From assembly GCA_004298015.1 (NCBI GenBank), contig SCSE01000045.1:86871-150870 (forward strand): a stretch of 64,000 bases of DNA, read 5' to 3'. Made by a program: the position numbers and the translations under genes. Below are positions 50,837 to 61,192 of this stretch, piece by piece. The stretch is from Rhodanobacter sp. GTDB taxonomy: Bacteria; Pseudomonadota; Gammaproteobacteria; Xanthomonadales; Rhodanobacteraceae. Below the pieces are notes generated by a model. It saw only the letters and a program-made list of their open reading frames with translations. It searched no databases and was not told the DNA's origin. The stretch's first letter is position 1. Every line of letters begins with the position of its first letter.

Positions 50837-52735
50837 ATGTCTGGCAACTTCAAGAACCATTTATTGAGAGCTGTGGCTGTCTCGGCCCTGCTGGGTCTTG
50901 CGGCGGGTGCAGCCATGGCCAACACCGGCAATGGCAATGGCAACGCAGCATCGGTGGCACAAACGCACAATCCGTACGCCCCAGCCTACGGACACCACTA
51001 TCGACACGGTGCAGTACCTACGCGTGAAGCGTGGGGCCGCATGAAGCAGTACGAAGCGCTGCACGCAGCCAGCACGGCGGCAGCCACCGGCTCGAAGACG
51101 CTCAGCTTCGGCGGTGGCGTCGATGGTATTGGCGTCACCAGCGGTACACCGAAGGTCTATATCGTGGTTTACGGCAACCAGTGGGGCACCTCCGGCACCG
51201 ACGCCAATGGCGACCTGACCCTGAGCAATGACCCGGTAGGGGCTGTGCCGTACCTGCAGCAGATGTACAAGGGACTGGGCACCGGCGGCGAGTTGTGGTC
51301 GGGCGTGGTAACCCAGTATTGCGACGGCTCGACAGTCACCACCGGCGCGACGTTCTGCCCTTCAGGCGCCCCTCACGTGGGTTACCCCACAGGCGGTAAC
51401 CTGGCCGGGGTGTGGTACGACAATTCGGTTGCTTCACCGTCACAGGCCACCGGCGCTCAGCTGGCTCAGGAAGCCATCAAGGCGGCACAACATTTCGGCA
51501 ATACCACGGCCGCATCGAATCGGTATGTCCAGTACGTGGTCATGTCTCCTACCGGCACGCACCCGGATGGCTTCAACACCTCCACCGGAAATTTCTGTGC
51601 GTGGCATGACTGGAATGGTGACCAGAACGTTACCTCCCCCGTCGGCGATGTCGCCTTCACCAACATGCCCTACGTCTATGACATGGGCTCAAGCTGCGGG
51701 ACGGGATCGGTCAACGGTGCCACTGCCCGGGGCAATCTCGACGGCTTCTCGATCGTCGATGGGCATGAGTATGCCGAAACCGTGACCGACCAGAACTCGG
51801 CAGGCGGCTGGACCAACCACGTCACCGGCTCGGCCAACTCCGGCCAGGAAAACGCCGACGAATGTGCCTGGATCAGCTCCGGCCAGGGCGCCACCGCCAA
51901 TGTCACCATGGGCAATGGCACGTACGCGATGCAGAGCAGCTGGTCGAACGACACCAACGAGTGCGATCTTACGCATCCAATCGTCAGCGGAGGCACCACC
52001 ACTGGCTCGCCGGTCGCCAACTTCACCGATACGATCAGCGGCTTGACCGTCAACTTCACCAACACCTCGACCGATTCAGGCGGCACGATTTCGTCGTACG
52101 CGTGGACCTTCGGTGACGGCAGCACCTCGACCGCGACCAACCCCAGCCACACCTATACCGCTGCCGGTACCTACAGCGTTTCGCTCAAGGTCACCGACAA
52201 CACCGGGGCGACCAACACCAAGACACAGTCGGTGACGGTCTCCAGCGGCGGCACCTCATCCCAGTTGCTCGGCAATACCGGCTTCGAAAGCGGCACCGCC
52301 ACGCCATGGTCGATGAGTTCCGGCACCTTGTGCAGCAACAGTGGCTGTTCGGGTGAAGTGGCCCATGCAGGCAGCTGGTTTGCCTGGCTGGACGGCTATG
52401 GCTCCAGCCATACCGACACCGTGTCACAGCAGGTGACCATCACCGCCGGCAAAACCTCGGCCAACCTGTCGTACTACCTGCATGTCGACACCGCCGAGAC
52501 CACCACCACGTCGGCCTACGACACGCTGAAGGTGCAGGTGTTCAACAGCTCGGGCACCTTGCTCAAGACACTGGCAACCTACTCGAACCTCAATGCCGCC
52601 AGCGGCTACGCGGTTCACACCAACAGCCTCGCGGCCTATATCGGACAGACCGTGACGATCAAGTTCACCGGTACCGAGGATGCGTCGTTGCAGACTTCGT
52701 TCGTGCTCGATGACATCACGCTGACCGTGCAGTAA
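50837..52735 (+). CDS. Secreted PKD-domain protein with HExxE motif; likely T2SS substrate
   Basis: A 632-aa exported protein. A Sec signal peptide ends at AMA|N (about 28). The core (about 80-385) contains [13 protein letters not shown], an HExxE motif near residue 310, and downstream ENADECAW. This pattern, HEYAE(T/A)VTD followed by an E-D-CAW segment, suggests a zincin-like fold with a Glu ligand, but activity is unproven. Six cysteines suggest disulfides. A PKD domain follows (about 390-472, [23 protein letters not shown] region) and then a C-terminal beta-sandwich (about 475-632) like those on secreted hydrolases. GGGGAG lies six bases before the ATG. The gene sits next to the T2SS operon. 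Confidence 0.75.
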   Translation: MSGNFKNHLLRAVAVSALLGLAAGAAMANTGNGNGNAASVAQTHNPYAPAYGHHYRHGAVPTREAWGRMKQYEALHAASTAAATGSKTLSFGGGVDGIGVTSGTPKVYIVVYGNQWGTSGTDANGDLTLSNDPVGAVPYLQQMYKGLGTGGELWSGVVTQYCDGSTVTTGATFCPSGAPHVGYPTGGNLAGVWYDNSVASPSQATGAQLAQEAIKAAQHFGNTTAASNRYVQYVVMSPTGTHPDGFNTSTGNFCAWHDWNGDQNVTSPVGDVAFTNMPYVYDMGSSCGTGSVNGATARGNLDGFSIVDGHEYAETVTDQNSAGGWTNHVTGSANSGQENADECAWISSGQGATANVTMGNGTYAMQSSWSNDTNECDLTHPIVSGGTTTGSPVANFTDTISGLTVNFTNTSTDSGGTISSYAWTFGDGSTSTATNPSHTYTAAGTYSVSLKVTDNTGATNTKTQSVTVSSGGTSSQLLGNTGFESGTATPWSMSSGTLCSNSGCSGEVAHAGSWFAWLDGYGSSHTDTVSQQVTITAGKTSANLSYYLHVDTAETTTTSAYDTLKVQVFNSSGTLLKTLATYSNLNAASGYAVHTNSLAAYIGQTVTIKFTGTEDASLQTSFVLDDITLTVQ

Positions 52736-52745
52736 GCGGATCCAT

Positions 52746-52822
52746 ATGCCGGCTGCCCCGCAGGCAGCCGGCATGTCGAGTCAAGGAAGAGCCGGGCCGA
52801 AAGGCCCGGCTCTTCTGCTTTT
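52746..52822 (+). terminator. Double hairpin terminator after the PKD protein gene
   Basis: Two perfect 12-bp stems in series. The first is ATGCCGGCTGCC with its complement around CCGCA (52746-52774). The second is AAGAGCCGGGCC with its complement around a GAAA tetraloop (52787-52814), followed by CTGCTTTT. The second has the classical terminator form and may also act for ung from the other side. Confidence 0.85.
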
Positions 52823-52834
52823 GCGACGCAAAAC

Positions 52835-53548
52835 CTACGACTGAATGGGCGGCAGTTCAGAACGCGCTGGCAGCGACCAGTCGAGCGACGGCTGCCCGCG
52901 TGACGCCAGGTAGTGGTTGGCCGCCGAGAAGTGGCCACAACCGATGAATCCGCGATGCGCGGACAGCGGCGACGGATGCACCGAACTCAACACGCAATGA
53001 CGGCTCTTGTCGATCAACTGTCCCTTGCGCTGGGCATAGGCACCCCACAGCAGGAATACCAGACCTTCGCGCTCACGGTTGAGCGCCTCGATCGCCGCAT
53101 CGGTGAAGCCCTCCCAGCCCTTGCCCTGATGGGCAGCGGCGTGTCCTTCCTCCACCGTCAGTACACTGTTCAGCAGCAGCACGCCACGATCGGCCCATGG
53201 AGTCAGGCAACCATGATCCGGACGCGGGATACCCAGATCACGCTGAATTTCCTTGAAGATATTTTCCAGTGACGGTGGCGTCCGCACCCCGGGACGCACC
53301 GAAAAACACAAGCCGTGCGCCTGACCCGGGCCGTGGTAGGGGTCCTGCCCCAGGATCACCACCCGTACCGCCTCAAACGGCGCGTGCCGGAAGGCCGCAA
53401 AAATCTCCGGCCCCGGGGGGTAAATGCGCTTGCCGGTGGCTAGCTCCGCACGCAGGTATGCCGCCAGCGCCTGCATCTCGGGGCGTTGCAGGTAATCGCC
53501 CAGCCGCGCATGCCACGATGCTTCCAACGCACCTCGCTCAGGACTCAT
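52835..53548 (-). CDS. ung: Uracil-DNA glycosylase
   Basis: A base-excision repair enzyme removing uracil from DNA (237 aa). The water-activating motif [18 protein letters not shown] carries the catalytic Asp. [12 protein letters not shown] and the DNA-intercalating loop [17 protein letters not shown] are intact. The start at 53548 falls inside the end of the upstream response-regulator gene, an 11-bp overlap; no strong ribosome-binding site is seen, which suggests translational coupling. An ATG four codons upstream is an alternative. Confidence 0.96.
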   Translation of the reverse strand: MSPERGALEASWHARLGDYLQRPEMQALAAYLRAELATGKRIYPPGPEIFAAFRHAPFEAVRVVILGQDPYHGPGQAHGLCFSVRPGVRTPPSLENIFKEIQRDLGIPRPDHGCLTPWADRGVLLLNSVLTVEEGHAAAHQGKGWEGFTDAAIEALNREREGLVFLLWGAYAQRKGQLIDKSRHCVLSSVHPSPLSAHRGFIGCGHFSAANHYLASRGQPSLDWSLPARSELPPIQS

Positions 53549-54392
53549 CGTCGTGCGCATCCGAGTGGCCGCGAAGGTGTTGCGCCACACGCAGCTGGAA
53601 CAGCAGCTTGGTCAACAACAGCTTCTCTTCGGCCGGCTTTTCCACCAGATCGTTGGCACCTGCCCGCAGCAGCGCAGCCTGATTGGCCGGGTTCTCGTCG
53701 CCGGTCATCACCAGCACCGGCAAGCGGCCCTTGCCATAACCGAACTCGTTGCGAATCCTGTCCAGCAGATCGCCACCGGTCAGCTCGCCCTTCAGGCTGA
53801 CGTCGGTCAACACCACGTCGGCGCCGACCCAGCCCAGGGTCCGATCGGTTTCCAGCATCGCCAGCGCATCCTCCACACTGACCACATGACGCACTGTCAG
53901 ACCTACTTTTTCCATCATGCGGCGCGTCGCCAGCGCTACCACGCGACTATCCTCGACGTACAACACCGACCCCTCGGCCGTGGGTTGCGGACTGACATAG
54001 CCGCGGATGAAAGCCGCCAGTGCCTGGAACCCCAGCGATTTGTCGAAATAGTCGGTGACATCGTCGCCCAGCGTGCGCCGGTGCAGTCGGCCATCCACAT
54101 CGCCGGACACCACCACGATGGGCACATAGGCCTGGGTCGCCGATTCGCGTACAAAACGTGCAAGCTCCAGACCGTCCATGTCGGGCAGGCGCAGCGCGAC
54201 CGTGATGAAATCGAACTGCCCTTGCGCGAGCAATCGCTGCGCCTCGCTGCCATGCCCGCAATCGACCACCTCGACCTCGGGCAATTCAGCCTGCAGGACG
54301 CGACTGATCAACCGCCGCACCACGCGCGAACCGTCGACCACCAACACGCGTGGCGCCGTCGTGACCAGTCGGTTGCTGATATTTGTACTCAT
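53538..54392 (-). CDS. Response regulator with two receiver domains, first one degenerate
   Basis: A 284-aa cytosolic protein consisting of two REC domains and no DNA-binding or enzymatic output domain. REC1 (about 15-130) has [12 protein letters not shown] and [14 protein letters not shown], but where the phospho-acceptor should be it reads [13 protein letters not shown], Ala for Asp. REC2 (about 143-265) has [10 protein letters not shown], the acceptor in [19 protein letters not shown] and the Lys in VEKP. So only REC2 should be phosphorylated. Such output-less double receivers act as phosphate relays or adaptors. The ATG at 54392 is chosen; longer readings run into MITE copy D. The stop overlaps ung. 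Confidence 0.85.
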   Translation of the reverse strand: MSTNISNRLVTTAPRVLVVDGSRVVRRLISRVLQAELPEVEVVDCGHGSEAQRLLAQGQFDFITVALRLPDMDGLELARFVRESATQAYVPIVVVSGDVDGRLHRRTLGDDVTDYFDKSLGFQALAAFIRGYVSPQPTAEGSVLYVEDSRVVALATRRMMEKVGLTVRHVVSVEDALAMLETDRTLGWVGADVVLTDVSLKGELTGGDLLDRIRNEFGYGKGRLPVLVMTGDENPANQAALLRAGANDLVEKPAEEKLLLTKLLFQLRVAQHLRGHSDAHDDES

Positions 54393-54513
54393 GGCGTAGT
54401 CACCCAAACACTTCGTGATCTCGATACCGGAAAATCCGCGACTACGCGCCGGTGCCCGCCGCCATCGCGACGATGCGCCGATCGACTTGTCCTGCCTGCG
54501 ACCTCCGTCACCC

Positions 54514-54676
54514 GGCGGCTGTCGAGCCGTGATCGTCCAAGCGAGAATCCGGCTGCGCGAGGACAGATTTTCAACGATTCGGCAGCCCATGGGGATGGAA
54601 TAGGCCAGGAAGCGGCGGGAACAGGAAGTCCGCAGGCGGATTCGCCAAACGACGGATCAATCTCCGACAGCCTCCT
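54514..54676 (+). repeat. MITE-like repeat, copy D (best full-length example)
   Basis: A 163-bp intergenic element with imperfect terminal inverted repeats: GGCGGCTGTCGAGCCGTGATCGTC at one end and GACGGATCAATCTCCGACAGCCTCC at the other (each quoted only to mark the ends in part). Internal conserved blocks are CGAGAATCCGGCTGCGCGAG, GACAGATTTTC, GGCCAGGAAGCGGCGGGAAC and GTCCGCAGGCGGATTCGCC. Copies A, B, C and E in this window share these blocks. It codes for nothing recognisable and fills the 304-bp gap before ftsX. Confidence 0.72.
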
Positions 54677-54696
54677 GGGCGATGGCACGATGCGGC

Positions 54697-55680
54697 TCAC
54701 GATGCCTGGCGCAACTGCCACGCACTGACCACGCGCGCGCCCAGCCAGCCGAGAAGGGCCGCCGCCAGCGGCACCGCCAGCAGCAGCCATGGCGGCACCC
54801 CGCCAACCTGCAATTTGCCATCGTAAGCCCGACTCAACTGCGCCATCGGCGTGGCCAGCGCAAACTCGATCAGCAACGCCAGCAAGGCCGCCAGCACGCC
54901 GCTGAACAGCCCGTACCAGATCCCGGCATACAGATACGGGCGCCGCACGAACGCTCCGCTGGCGCCAACTAGCAACAAGACGTTGATCTCCTCGCTGCGG
55001 CTGGCGATATCCATGCGTACCGTATTGCCCACCACCAGCAGGGCGGCCAACGCCAGCAGCGCCGCCAGCACCAGCGCGGCGCGATTGCCGACGCCCAGCA
55101 AGGCATCCAACCGCTGTCGCCAGCTGCCGCTGTCCTGCACCATGTCCACGCTGTGCATCGCGCGCACTTCTGCGACCAGTTGGTCGATCGCCGCGGCCCC
55201 CTCCCCGGCTCGTGGCTGCAGCAACAACACGTAGGGCAGCGGGTTGTCGCCAAGCGTTTTCAGGGCACTGGAAAAGCCCTGCATTTTGGCCAGTTCGTCC
55301 ATGCCCTGCTGCGGAGTCTTGAGCGTAACCTTCGCCACCCCGGGTCGCTCGCCGAGCTGCCGCGCCAGCAGTTGTGCCGGCTGCGCCCCCAGACCGGGCT
55401 GCATGAAGACGCTGATCGCCTGATTTCGGCCCAGCACGTCACCCAGATGCTGCACATTGCCCAGCAACAGATAAAAGGCCAGCGGCAAGGTCAACGCCAG
55501 CCCCATCACGGCAATCGTCAACAGACTGCCGAACGGGCGTGCCGCCAGTCGACGCAAGCTGGCTGCCGCACTCCAGCCATGGTGCTCCTGCCAGCTGGCC
55601 AGCCGGCGCTGGTGACTGTGCTGGTTGCGTGGCGGGGTTTCCGCTGGTGCGGACTGGGGCGATTCAGGTACCTTGCTCAC
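54697..55680 (-). CDS. ftsX: Cell division protein FtsX
   Basis: The membrane subunit of the FtsEX complex, which activates septal amidases through EnvC-type proteins (327 aa). A Pro-rich cytoplasmic N-terminus precedes helix 1 (SLLTIAVMGLALTLPLAFYLLL), a periplasmic ectodomain, and three C-terminal helices (ALVLAALLALAALLVVGNTVRMDIASR region). SEEINVLLLVGASGAFVRRPYLYAG is the conserved FtsX/MacB-type block. Its start overlaps the ftsE stop by four bases. Confidence 0.94.
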   Translation of the reverse strand: MSKVPESPQSAPAETPPRNQHSHQRRLASWQEHHGWSAAASLRRLAARPFGSLLTIAVMGLALTLPLAFYLLLGNVQHLGDVLGRNQAISVFMQPGLGAQPAQLLARQLGERPGVAKVTLKTPQQGMDELAKMQGFSSALKTLGDNPLPYVLLLQPRAGEGAAAIDQLVAEVRAMHSVDMVQDSGSWRQRLDALLGVGNRAALVLAALLALAALLVVGNTVRMDIASRSEEINVLLLVGASGAFVRRPYLYAGIWYGLFSGVLAALLALLIEFALATPMAQLSRAYDGKLQVGGVPPWLLLAVPLAAALLGWLGARVVSAWQLRQAS

Positions 55681-56354
55681 AACACCTCCTGGGCGGAGAG
55701 ATCGGCGACCAGACGACCGTGATCGAGCACGATCACGCGCTTCTTCATGCGCTTGATCAGCGGCAGGTCGTGGCTGGCAACCAACACCGTGGTACCGACC
55801 TGCTGGAACTCGCCGAACAAACCCATCACCTCGACGGCCAGTTGCGGATCGAGGTTGCCGGTCGGTTCGTCGGCAATCAGCAAGGTCGGACGGGCGACAA
55901 TGGCGCGGGCGATGCCGACACGTTGCTGTTCACCGGTGGACAGGGTCGCCGGGAGCTGCCGCTCGTAGGCCAGCAGCCCCACCTTCTCCAGCGCGGCCCG
56001 GACCCTACGGCCACGCTCGGCACGGGCGATACCGCCAATCACCAGCGGCAACTCCACATTGGCGAACACGCTGCGCTCCATCAGCAGCCGATGATCCTGG
56101 AACACCATGCCGATCTGGCGACGCCATTTGGGAATCCCGCGACGAGGCATCTTGCCCAGATTCTTGCCGTCCAGCGTGATCACGCCATGCGAAGGCCGCT
56201 CGATCAGCCCGAGCAGCTTGAGCAAGGTGCTCTTGCCGGCTCCGGAGTGACCCGTGATAAAGGCCATCTCGCCGGTCGGCACCTCGAATGACAACTGCGA
56301 CAGCGCCTCGTGGCCGCCCTCGTAGCGTTTGCTGACTTGATCGAAATGAATCAC
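55677..56354 (-). CDS. ftsE: Cell division ATP-binding protein FtsE
   Basis: The ABC ATPase partner of FtsX (225 aa). Walker A is GHSGAGKSTLLKLL, the signature LSTGEQQRVGIARAI (LSGGE variant with Thr), Walker B LLIADEPTGNLD and the switch histidine in VASHDLPL. The GTG at 56354 gives VIHFDQVSKRY, the normal FtsE start, with GGGGAT upstream; another GTG lies five codons earlier. It is the first gene of the ftsEX pair. Confidence 0.95.
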   Translation of the reverse strand: MIHFDQVSKRYEGGHEALSQLSFEVPTGEMAFITGHSGAGKSTLLKLLGLIERPSHGVITLDGKNLGKMPRRGIPKWRRQIGMVFQDHRLLMERSVFANVELPLVIGGIARAERGRRVRAALEKVGLLAYERQLPATLSTGEQQRVGIARAIVARPTLLIADEPTGNLDPQLAVEVMGLFGEFQQVGTTVLVASHDLPLIKRMKKRVIVLDHGRLVADLSAQEVL

Positions 56355-56522
56355 CGAGTATCCCCGCACCTGCGCGCCATCGTATCAGCGCCCAAGGATA
56401 AGCGAAGCGGAGTGGCCGTAGCTGACTGCGGTGATTTGAACCACCGCGATCGCCGCCCGACCGGCGAGATTCCGGCCGCCGTGGCGAACAGCTCACCACG
56501 GCGATTTTTCAAAAACTCTCGT

Positions 56523-58274
56523 TCATCGACCGGTAAACAGCCGCGTCAAGCGCCGGAACAGGCCCGGCTTGTTCGGGTGGGCATGCTCGTGATGACTCTT
56601 GCCCGAGGTCGCCTCGACCTGGCGCGAGGGGCGGTTGCCATTGCCGGTCGCGGCCGCCGCGGCACGCTCGCGCGACTGTCGGTGATCGTTGCGCGGCGAG
56701 TGCGAACTGCCGCTGGCCACGGCAGGGCTCTGCCCGGCCACCTCCACGGCCGCACCTTCACGCCGACGGTTGCGACCGCCACGACGACGGCGTGGTTTGC
56801 GGGGAGCTTCGCCGGAGGTCTGTTCGACGCCCGAGGGAGCCTCGGCGGCAACCGGGGCCGGGGCAGCCACGACCGTCGCAGGTTCCGCCACGCTACCCTG
56901 TTCAGGTACGGTCTGCCGCGGCCTGCGTTCACGAGGGGGACGTGAACTCTTGCCTTCGGCACGCTGCCCATCACGGCCACCTGCAGCACCTCGCGAACGG
57001 CGTGGTGCTTCACCAGGGCGGGGCGGCACCACATCGCCGAACGCGGCGCTGTCGGCCGCGGCATTGGCCACGAACTCGGCATCGATCGCACGCGGCTTGG
57101 GCATCAGCAGCATCGCCGGCTCCATGCTGGCGACCGGAATACTCTGGCCGATGTAGGTTTCGATATCCGGCAACGACATCGCGTACAGATCACAGGCGAA
57201 GCTGATCGCGTCGCCCTCGGCACCGAGTCGCGCGGTGCGGCCGATGCGGTGTACGTAGTCTTCCGCGTCGTGTGGCAGGTCATAGTTGAATACGTGACTG
57301 ACCGCGGGAATGTGCAGGCCGCGGGCTGCCACGTCAGTGGCCACCAGGATATCCAGCTGGCCATCCTGGAAGCGCTGCAACAGCTTTTGCCGCTTCAGCT
57401 GCGGCACATCGCCGGAGATCGCGCCGACGCGATAGCCGTGGCGCTTGACCCGGTCGGTGATGCGCTCGACAGCCGCCTTGGTATTGGCAAAGATGATGCT
57501 GCGTTCGGCCTGGGTCTGCTCCAGCAGGTTGAGCAGCAGCGGCAGCTTTTCCTCCTTGGCCGGGAAATAAACCAGCTGGCGCACCTTGTCGGCGGTGATG
57601 TTGTCGCTTTCCACCACCAGCTTCTCGGCCTCATGCATGTGCTCGTAGGCAAGCTCGAGCACCCGGTGGCTCAAGGTGGCGGAGAACAGCAGCACCTGGC
57701 GCTGCTCGCGCGCCGGCAAGCGACGGAAAATGAAGCGCACATCCTTGATGAACCCAAGATCGAACATCCGATCCGCTTCATCGATGACCATCACCTCGAC
57801 GCCATTGAAAGTGAATACGCCCTGCTTGTGGTAGTCGAGCAGGCGGCCCGGGGTGGCGATGATGATGTCGCAACCGTCCTTCAGTTGCTGGCGCTGCTTG
57901 TCGTAGTCGACGCCACCGTAGATCAGCGCGATGCGCAGGCCGGTGTTGCGGCCGATCGCGCGTGCATCCTTCTCGATCTGGATCGCCAGTTCACGGGTCG
58001 GCGCAATCACCAGCGCGCGCGGGTCGCTGTCCTTGCGTTCGGCCACAGCCGGGTTGACCAGCAGGCGATTCATCATTGCAACCAGAAACGCACAGGTCTT
58101 GCCGGTGCCGGTCTGCGCCTGGCCGGCGACGTCGCGCCCGTTCAACGCCAGCGGCAGGGTTTTCTCCTGGATCGGCGTGCAGCGGGTAAAACCGCTGTCG
58201 TCCAGTCCCTGCTGCAACAGCGGGTGCAAGTCGAAATTCGTGAAAAACGTGTCGGTAAGTACAGTTTGAGACAT
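56523..58274 (-). CDS. rhlB: DEAD-box RNA helicase RhlB with long basic tail
   Basis: A 583-aa DEAD-box ATP-dependent RNA helicase. Motifs: [13 protein letters not shown] (Q motif), [29 protein letters not shown] within [50 protein letters not shown] (in part) and [10 protein letters not shown]. The [16 protein letters not shown] and [13 protein letters not shown] segments favour RhlB over other paralogues. After about residue 430 comes a 150-residue disordered tail rich in Arg, Pro, Ala and Gly ([10 protein letters not shown]), probably RNA- or RNase E-binding. The start at [11 protein letters not shown] fits; no ribosome-binding site is obvious. Confidence 0.92.
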   Translation of the reverse strand: MSQTVLTDTFFTNFDLHPLLQQGLDDSGFTRCTPIQEKTLPLALNGRDVAGQAQTGTGKTCAFLVAMMNRLLVNPAVAERKDSDPRALVIAPTRELAIQIEKDARAIGRNTGLRIALIYGGVDYDKQRQQLKDGCDIIIATPGRLLDYHKQGVFTFNGVEVMVIDEADRMFDLGFIKDVRFIFRRLPAREQRQVLLFSATLSHRVLELAYEHMHEAEKLVVESDNITADKVRQLVYFPAKEEKLPLLLNLLEQTQAERSIIFANTKAAVERITDRVKRHGYRVGAISGDVPQLKRQKLLQRFQDGQLDILVATDVAARGLHIPAVSHVFNYDLPHDAEDYVHRIGRTARLGAEGDAISFACDLYAMSLPDIETYIGQSIPVASMEPAMLLMPKPRAIDAEFVANAAADSAAFGDVVPPRPGEAPRRSRGAAGGRDGQRAEGKSSRPPRERRPRQTVPEQGSVAEPATVVAAPAPVAAEAPSGVEQTSGEAPRKPRRRRGGRNRRREGAAVEVAGQSPAVASGSSHSPRNDHRQSRERAAAAATGNGNRPSRQVEATSGKSHHEHAHPNKPGLFRRLTRLFTGR

Positions 58275-58660
58275 ATGCGGATGGGTAACCTTGCCAGAGG
58301 CGGCGTGATGCGCTGCACCCGCTTCAACCGCCGTGGTCGGCGGATGGCGGTGCAGGACGGGTGCGCGATGCGCAGCGAAACGGCTCGATATCAGGGTCGA
58401 CAAGGTCGCGCCGCTGTCAGAAAGCTGGCGGCGCCGCATTGGCCGGCGGTCTGACAGGCGGCTTTACCAGTCGCCCTTGAATCGCGCCCTGAGTTGCGCT
58501 GGAATGAACACGTGCCGCCATGGCATGCCTTCTTCCTGCCCAACCCAAGCTTCATGGGCGCCTGAGTGTAGCTGATGACGTCGACACTTGTATTGACGTG
58601 TCATCCTCCCCATTGTATTTCACCCGCACGTTTTGCGCCCCCCAGCCACGGAGATTCCCG
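58275..58660. other. Divergent intergenic region rhlB / trxA
   Basis: The 386-bp space separates divergent genes. The trxA-proximal end has the candidate promoter listed below. The rhlB-proximal part is GC-rich, with no palindrome strong enough to report. An open frame continues upstream of the rhlB ATG but does not look like coding sequence. Confidence 0.5.
58593..58621 (+). promoter_or_regulatory. Candidate sigma-70 promoter of trxA
   Basis: TTGACG, a 17-base spacer and TATTTC lie about 40 bases upstream of the trxA GTG. The -35 box matches five of six consensus bases and the -10 box three of six, and the surroundings are the most AT-rich part of the gap. Confidence 0.5.
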
Positions 58661-58987
58661 GTGAGCGACCTGATTACCCATGTAACCGACGACGCGTTCG
58701 AGCAGCAGGTGCTGAAGTCTGAAACCCCTGTCCTGCTCGATTTCTGGGCGGAATGGTGCGGCCCGTGCAAGGCCATCGCCCCGATCCTCGACGACCTGGC
58801 GAAGCAATACGAGGGCAAGTTGCGGGTGGTCAAGGTGAATATCGACCAGAACCAGCAAACGCCACGCACCTACGGTGTCCGCGGCATACCGACCCTGATG
58901 GTGTTCAAGAACGGCAAGGTCGAGGCGACCCAGATCGGCGCGGTCAGCAAGGGGCAGCTGGCCCAGATGATCGACAAGGCGCTCTGA
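58661..58987 (+). CDS. trxA: Thioredoxin 1
   Basis: A 108-aa dithiol-disulfide oxidoreductase. The active site [15 protein letters not shown] is perfect, and the cis-Pro loop [15 protein letters not shown] and buried Asp in LLDFWAEW are present. The start is GTG with GGAG seven bases upstream (58650-58653); a longer frame upstream is not thioredoxin-like. Placement directly before rho is a common gammaproteobacterial arrangement. Confidence 0.97.
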   Translation: MSDLITHVTDDAFEQQVLKSETPVLLDFWAEWCGPCKAIAPILDDLAKQYEGKLRVVKVNIDQNQQTPRTYGVRGIPTLMVFKNGKVEATQIGAVSKGQLAQMIDKAL

Positions 58988-59012
58988 TCGCCCTGCAAGC
59001 CCGCAGTACCCA

Positions 59013-59079
59013 GGAGGCTGTCGGACGTTGATCGGTCGGCTTGCGAACCCGGCTCGACTATCGAAGCCTGACAGCCTCC
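59013..59079. repeat. MITE-like repeat, copy E (ends only)
   Basis: A 67-bp remnant carrying both ends of the element, GGAGGCTGTCGGACGTTGATCG and CGAAGCCTGACAGCCTCC, which are inverted repeats (each marks an end). Almost all of the interior is missing. The arms can fold into a hairpin about 25 bases after the trxA stop and may have been recruited as a transcript end. Confidence 0.6.
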
Positions 59080-59115
59080 CCGCCTGACCGGTCAGCGCCG
59101 TCCGGCCTGCCGGGC

Positions 59116-59145
59116 TTTACGCCGGCACACGGCAAATGTTAGATT
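59116..59145 (+). promoter_or_regulatory. Candidate promoter of rho
   Basis: TTTACG, an 18-base spacer and TAGATT lie about 95 bases upstream of the rho start codon. The predicted leader contains a GGGGCAG/CTGCCCC hairpin (59160-59175). Rho is autoregulated through its leader in other bacteria; whether that applies here is unknown. Confidence 0.35.
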
Positions 59146-59239
59146 CGTCGCGTCCGTCGGGGCAGTCCTGCCCCTGAGCGCCTTCCGCGCGACGCACATC
59201 TCCCTCCTGTTATTCAACGGCGCCCCGTGAGGATTGCCC

Positions 59240-61048
59240 GTGTCCGATACCGAAAACAACACCCCGAACGACGCCAAGAGCGTCGAGACCCCCGCTACCA
59301 GCGACAGCAAGCCGGAGCCGCGGCCGCGCGCACCGCGCCGCACGGCAGCCGCCGTCAAGGCCGCCAAGGCGGAGAAGGACGGCACGGCTGGAAAAGCCAC
59401 GACGCCCGATGGCACCACTGCCACGCCCGCCGCAACCGAACGACCCGCTCCGCCCACGCCCACCGCGCCAGCGCCAGCCATCGGCAACCCGCAAGCGACA
59501 TCGACCCCGGCACGTACTGAAGCGACGCCACCTCCGCCGGCACCGGAAGCCGGCGATTCCAGCCAGCCCTCGGGACAAAATGCCAACCCGCCGCAAGGCC
59601 AGAACCCCAACCAGGGTCCGGGTGGCAGCCGTGAACGCGAAGGCCGTGGCCGACGTCGCCGCAACGAGCGCAGCGATCGCAACACCCAGCGCCCACAACA
59701 GAGTGGCGGCAATAATCCACGCCACAACAACCCGCACGGCCTGCCGGTGGATGACGACAACGCCGATCCGGGCAGCAATGACCGGGTCATCAATCTGACC
59801 GAACTCAAGCGCAAGAATGCGCCACAGCTGCTGGAGTTCGCCGAGTCGCTGGGTGTCCACGAGGGCATCGCCCGCGCCCGCAAGCAGGACGTCATCTTCA
59901 ACGTGCTCAAGGCGCACGCCCGCTCCGGCGGCGGCATCTGGGCCGAGGGTGTGCTGGAAATCCTGCAGGACGGCTTCGGCTTCATGCGTTCGGCCGACGA
60001 GTCCTACCTCGCCGGCCCCGACGACATCTACGTCTCGCCCAGCCAGATCCGCCGCTTCAACCTGCGCACCGGCGACTACATCACCGGCCGCGTACGCCAC
60101 CCGAAGGAAGGCGAGCGCTACTTCGCCATGCTGCGGGTGGAGACGATCAACGGCGATCCGCCGGAAGCATCGAAGAACAAGATGTTGTTCGAGAACCTCA
60201 CCCCGCTGTTCCCGCGCAAGGCGTTCAAGCTGGAGCGTGGCAATGGCTCCAGCGAGGACATCACCGGCCGCATCCTCGATCTGATCGCGCCGGTCGGCAA
60301 GGGTCAGCGCGGCCTGATCGTCTCCCAGCCGAAGTCCGGCAAGACGATGATGCTGCAGAACATCGCCCAGGCGATCCAGTACAACCACCCCGAAGCGCAT
60401 CTGATCATGCTGCTGATCGACGAGCGCCCGGAAGAAGTCACCGAGATCGCCCGTACGGTCCGCGCCGAAGTCATCAGCTCGACCTTCGACGAACCCGCGG
60501 TGCGCCACGTGCAGGTCGCCGAGATGGTGATCGAACGGGCCAAACGCCTGGTCGAGCACAAAAAGGACGTGGTGATCCTGCTCGATTCGATCACCCGCCT
60601 GGCTCGCGCCTACAACACCGTGGTGCCCAGCTCCGGCAAGGTGCTTACCGGCGGTGTCGACGCCAATGCCCTGCAGCGCCCGAAACGCTTCTTCGGCGCC
60701 GCCCGCAACGTCGAAGAGGGAGGCAGCCTCACCATCATCGCCACCGCGCTGACCGACACCGGCAGCAAGATGGACGAAGTGATTTACGAGGAATTCAAGG
60801 GCACCGGCAACATGGAAGTGCACCTTTCCCGCCGCATCTCCGAGAAGCGCGTCTACCCGGCGATCGACATCAACCGCTCCGGCACCCGCCGCGAAGACCT
60901 GCTGATCGATCCCGACCTGCTGGCCAAGATCTGGATCCTGCGCAAGCTGCTGCACCCGATGGATGAACTCAGCGCGATGGAATTCATGCTCGACAAGATG
61001 AAGAACACCAAGTCGAACGACGAGTTCTTCAATTCGATGAAACGCTGA
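59240..61048 (+). CDS. rho: Transcription termination factor Rho with long disordered N-terminus
   Basis: The hexameric RNA-dependent ATPase terminating transcription (602 aa versus 419 in E. coli). The extra length is an N-terminal low-complexity segment (1 to about 183) rich in Pro, Ala, Thr, Gln and Asn, with a basic [13 protein letters not shown] patch. The normal Rho then begins at [24 protein letters not shown]. The RNA-binding fold has DGFGFMRS and [16 protein letters not shown]. Walker A is [10 protein letters not shown] (about 364), Walker [18 protein letters not shown], followed by [21 protein letters not shown] (in part). The GTG at 59240 has GAGGA six bases upstream; a TTG two codons earlier is less well placed. 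Confidence 0.96.
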   Translation: MSDTENNTPNDAKSVETPATSDSKPEPRPRAPRRTAAAVKAAKAEKDGTAGKATTPDGTTATPAATERPAPPTPTAPAPAIGNPQATSTPARTEATPPPPAPEAGDSSQPSGQNANPPQGQNPNQGPGGSREREGRGRRRRNERSDRNTQRPQQSGGNNPRHNNPHGLPVDDDNADPGSNDRVINLTELKRKNAPQLLEFAESLGVHEGIARARKQDVIFNVLKAHARSGGGIWAEGVLEILQDGFGFMRSADESYLAGPDDIYVSPSQIRRFNLRTGDYITGRVRHPKEGERYFAMLRVETINGDPPEASKNKMLFENLTPLFPRKAFKLERGNGSSEDITGRILDLIAPVGKGQRGLIVSQPKSGKTMMLQNIAQAIQYNHPEAHLIMLLIDERPEEVTEIARTVRAEVISSTFDEPAVRHVQVAEMVIERAKRLVEHKKDVVILLDSITRLARAYNTVVPSSGKVLTGGVDANALQRPKRFFGAARNVEEGGSLTIIATALTDTGSKMDEVIYEEFKGTGNMEVHLSRRISEKRVYPAIDINRSGTRREDLLIDPDLLAKIWILRKLLHPMDELSAMEFMLDKMKNTKSNDEFFNSMKR

Positions 61049-61067
61049 CGCAAGCCTGACGCAAGAA

Positions 61068-61097
61068 AGACGGGGCTTCGGCCCCGTTTTTCTTTTC
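61068..61097 (+). terminator. Rho-independent terminator after rho
   Basis: A stable stem ACGGGGC-TTCG-GCCCCGT with the UUCG-type tetraloop is followed by TTTTTCTTTT. It starts about 20 bases after the rho stop codon. Confidence 0.92.
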
Positions 61098-61192
61098 AGC
61101 TGTACCGACACGTACAATTATTTGCCGTCAACCCCTTTTCGTTGCCACGCGGCACCCCCATAGTGGGGCGATATCCCAGCAAGGCCTTGCCT

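Noticed and set aside
49851..50860. Several minus-strand frames of 99-133 codons between gspE and the PKD gene
   Set aside because: They overlap one another, have weak starts and no domain. One (50445-50789) looks slightly protein-like but is not enough to call.
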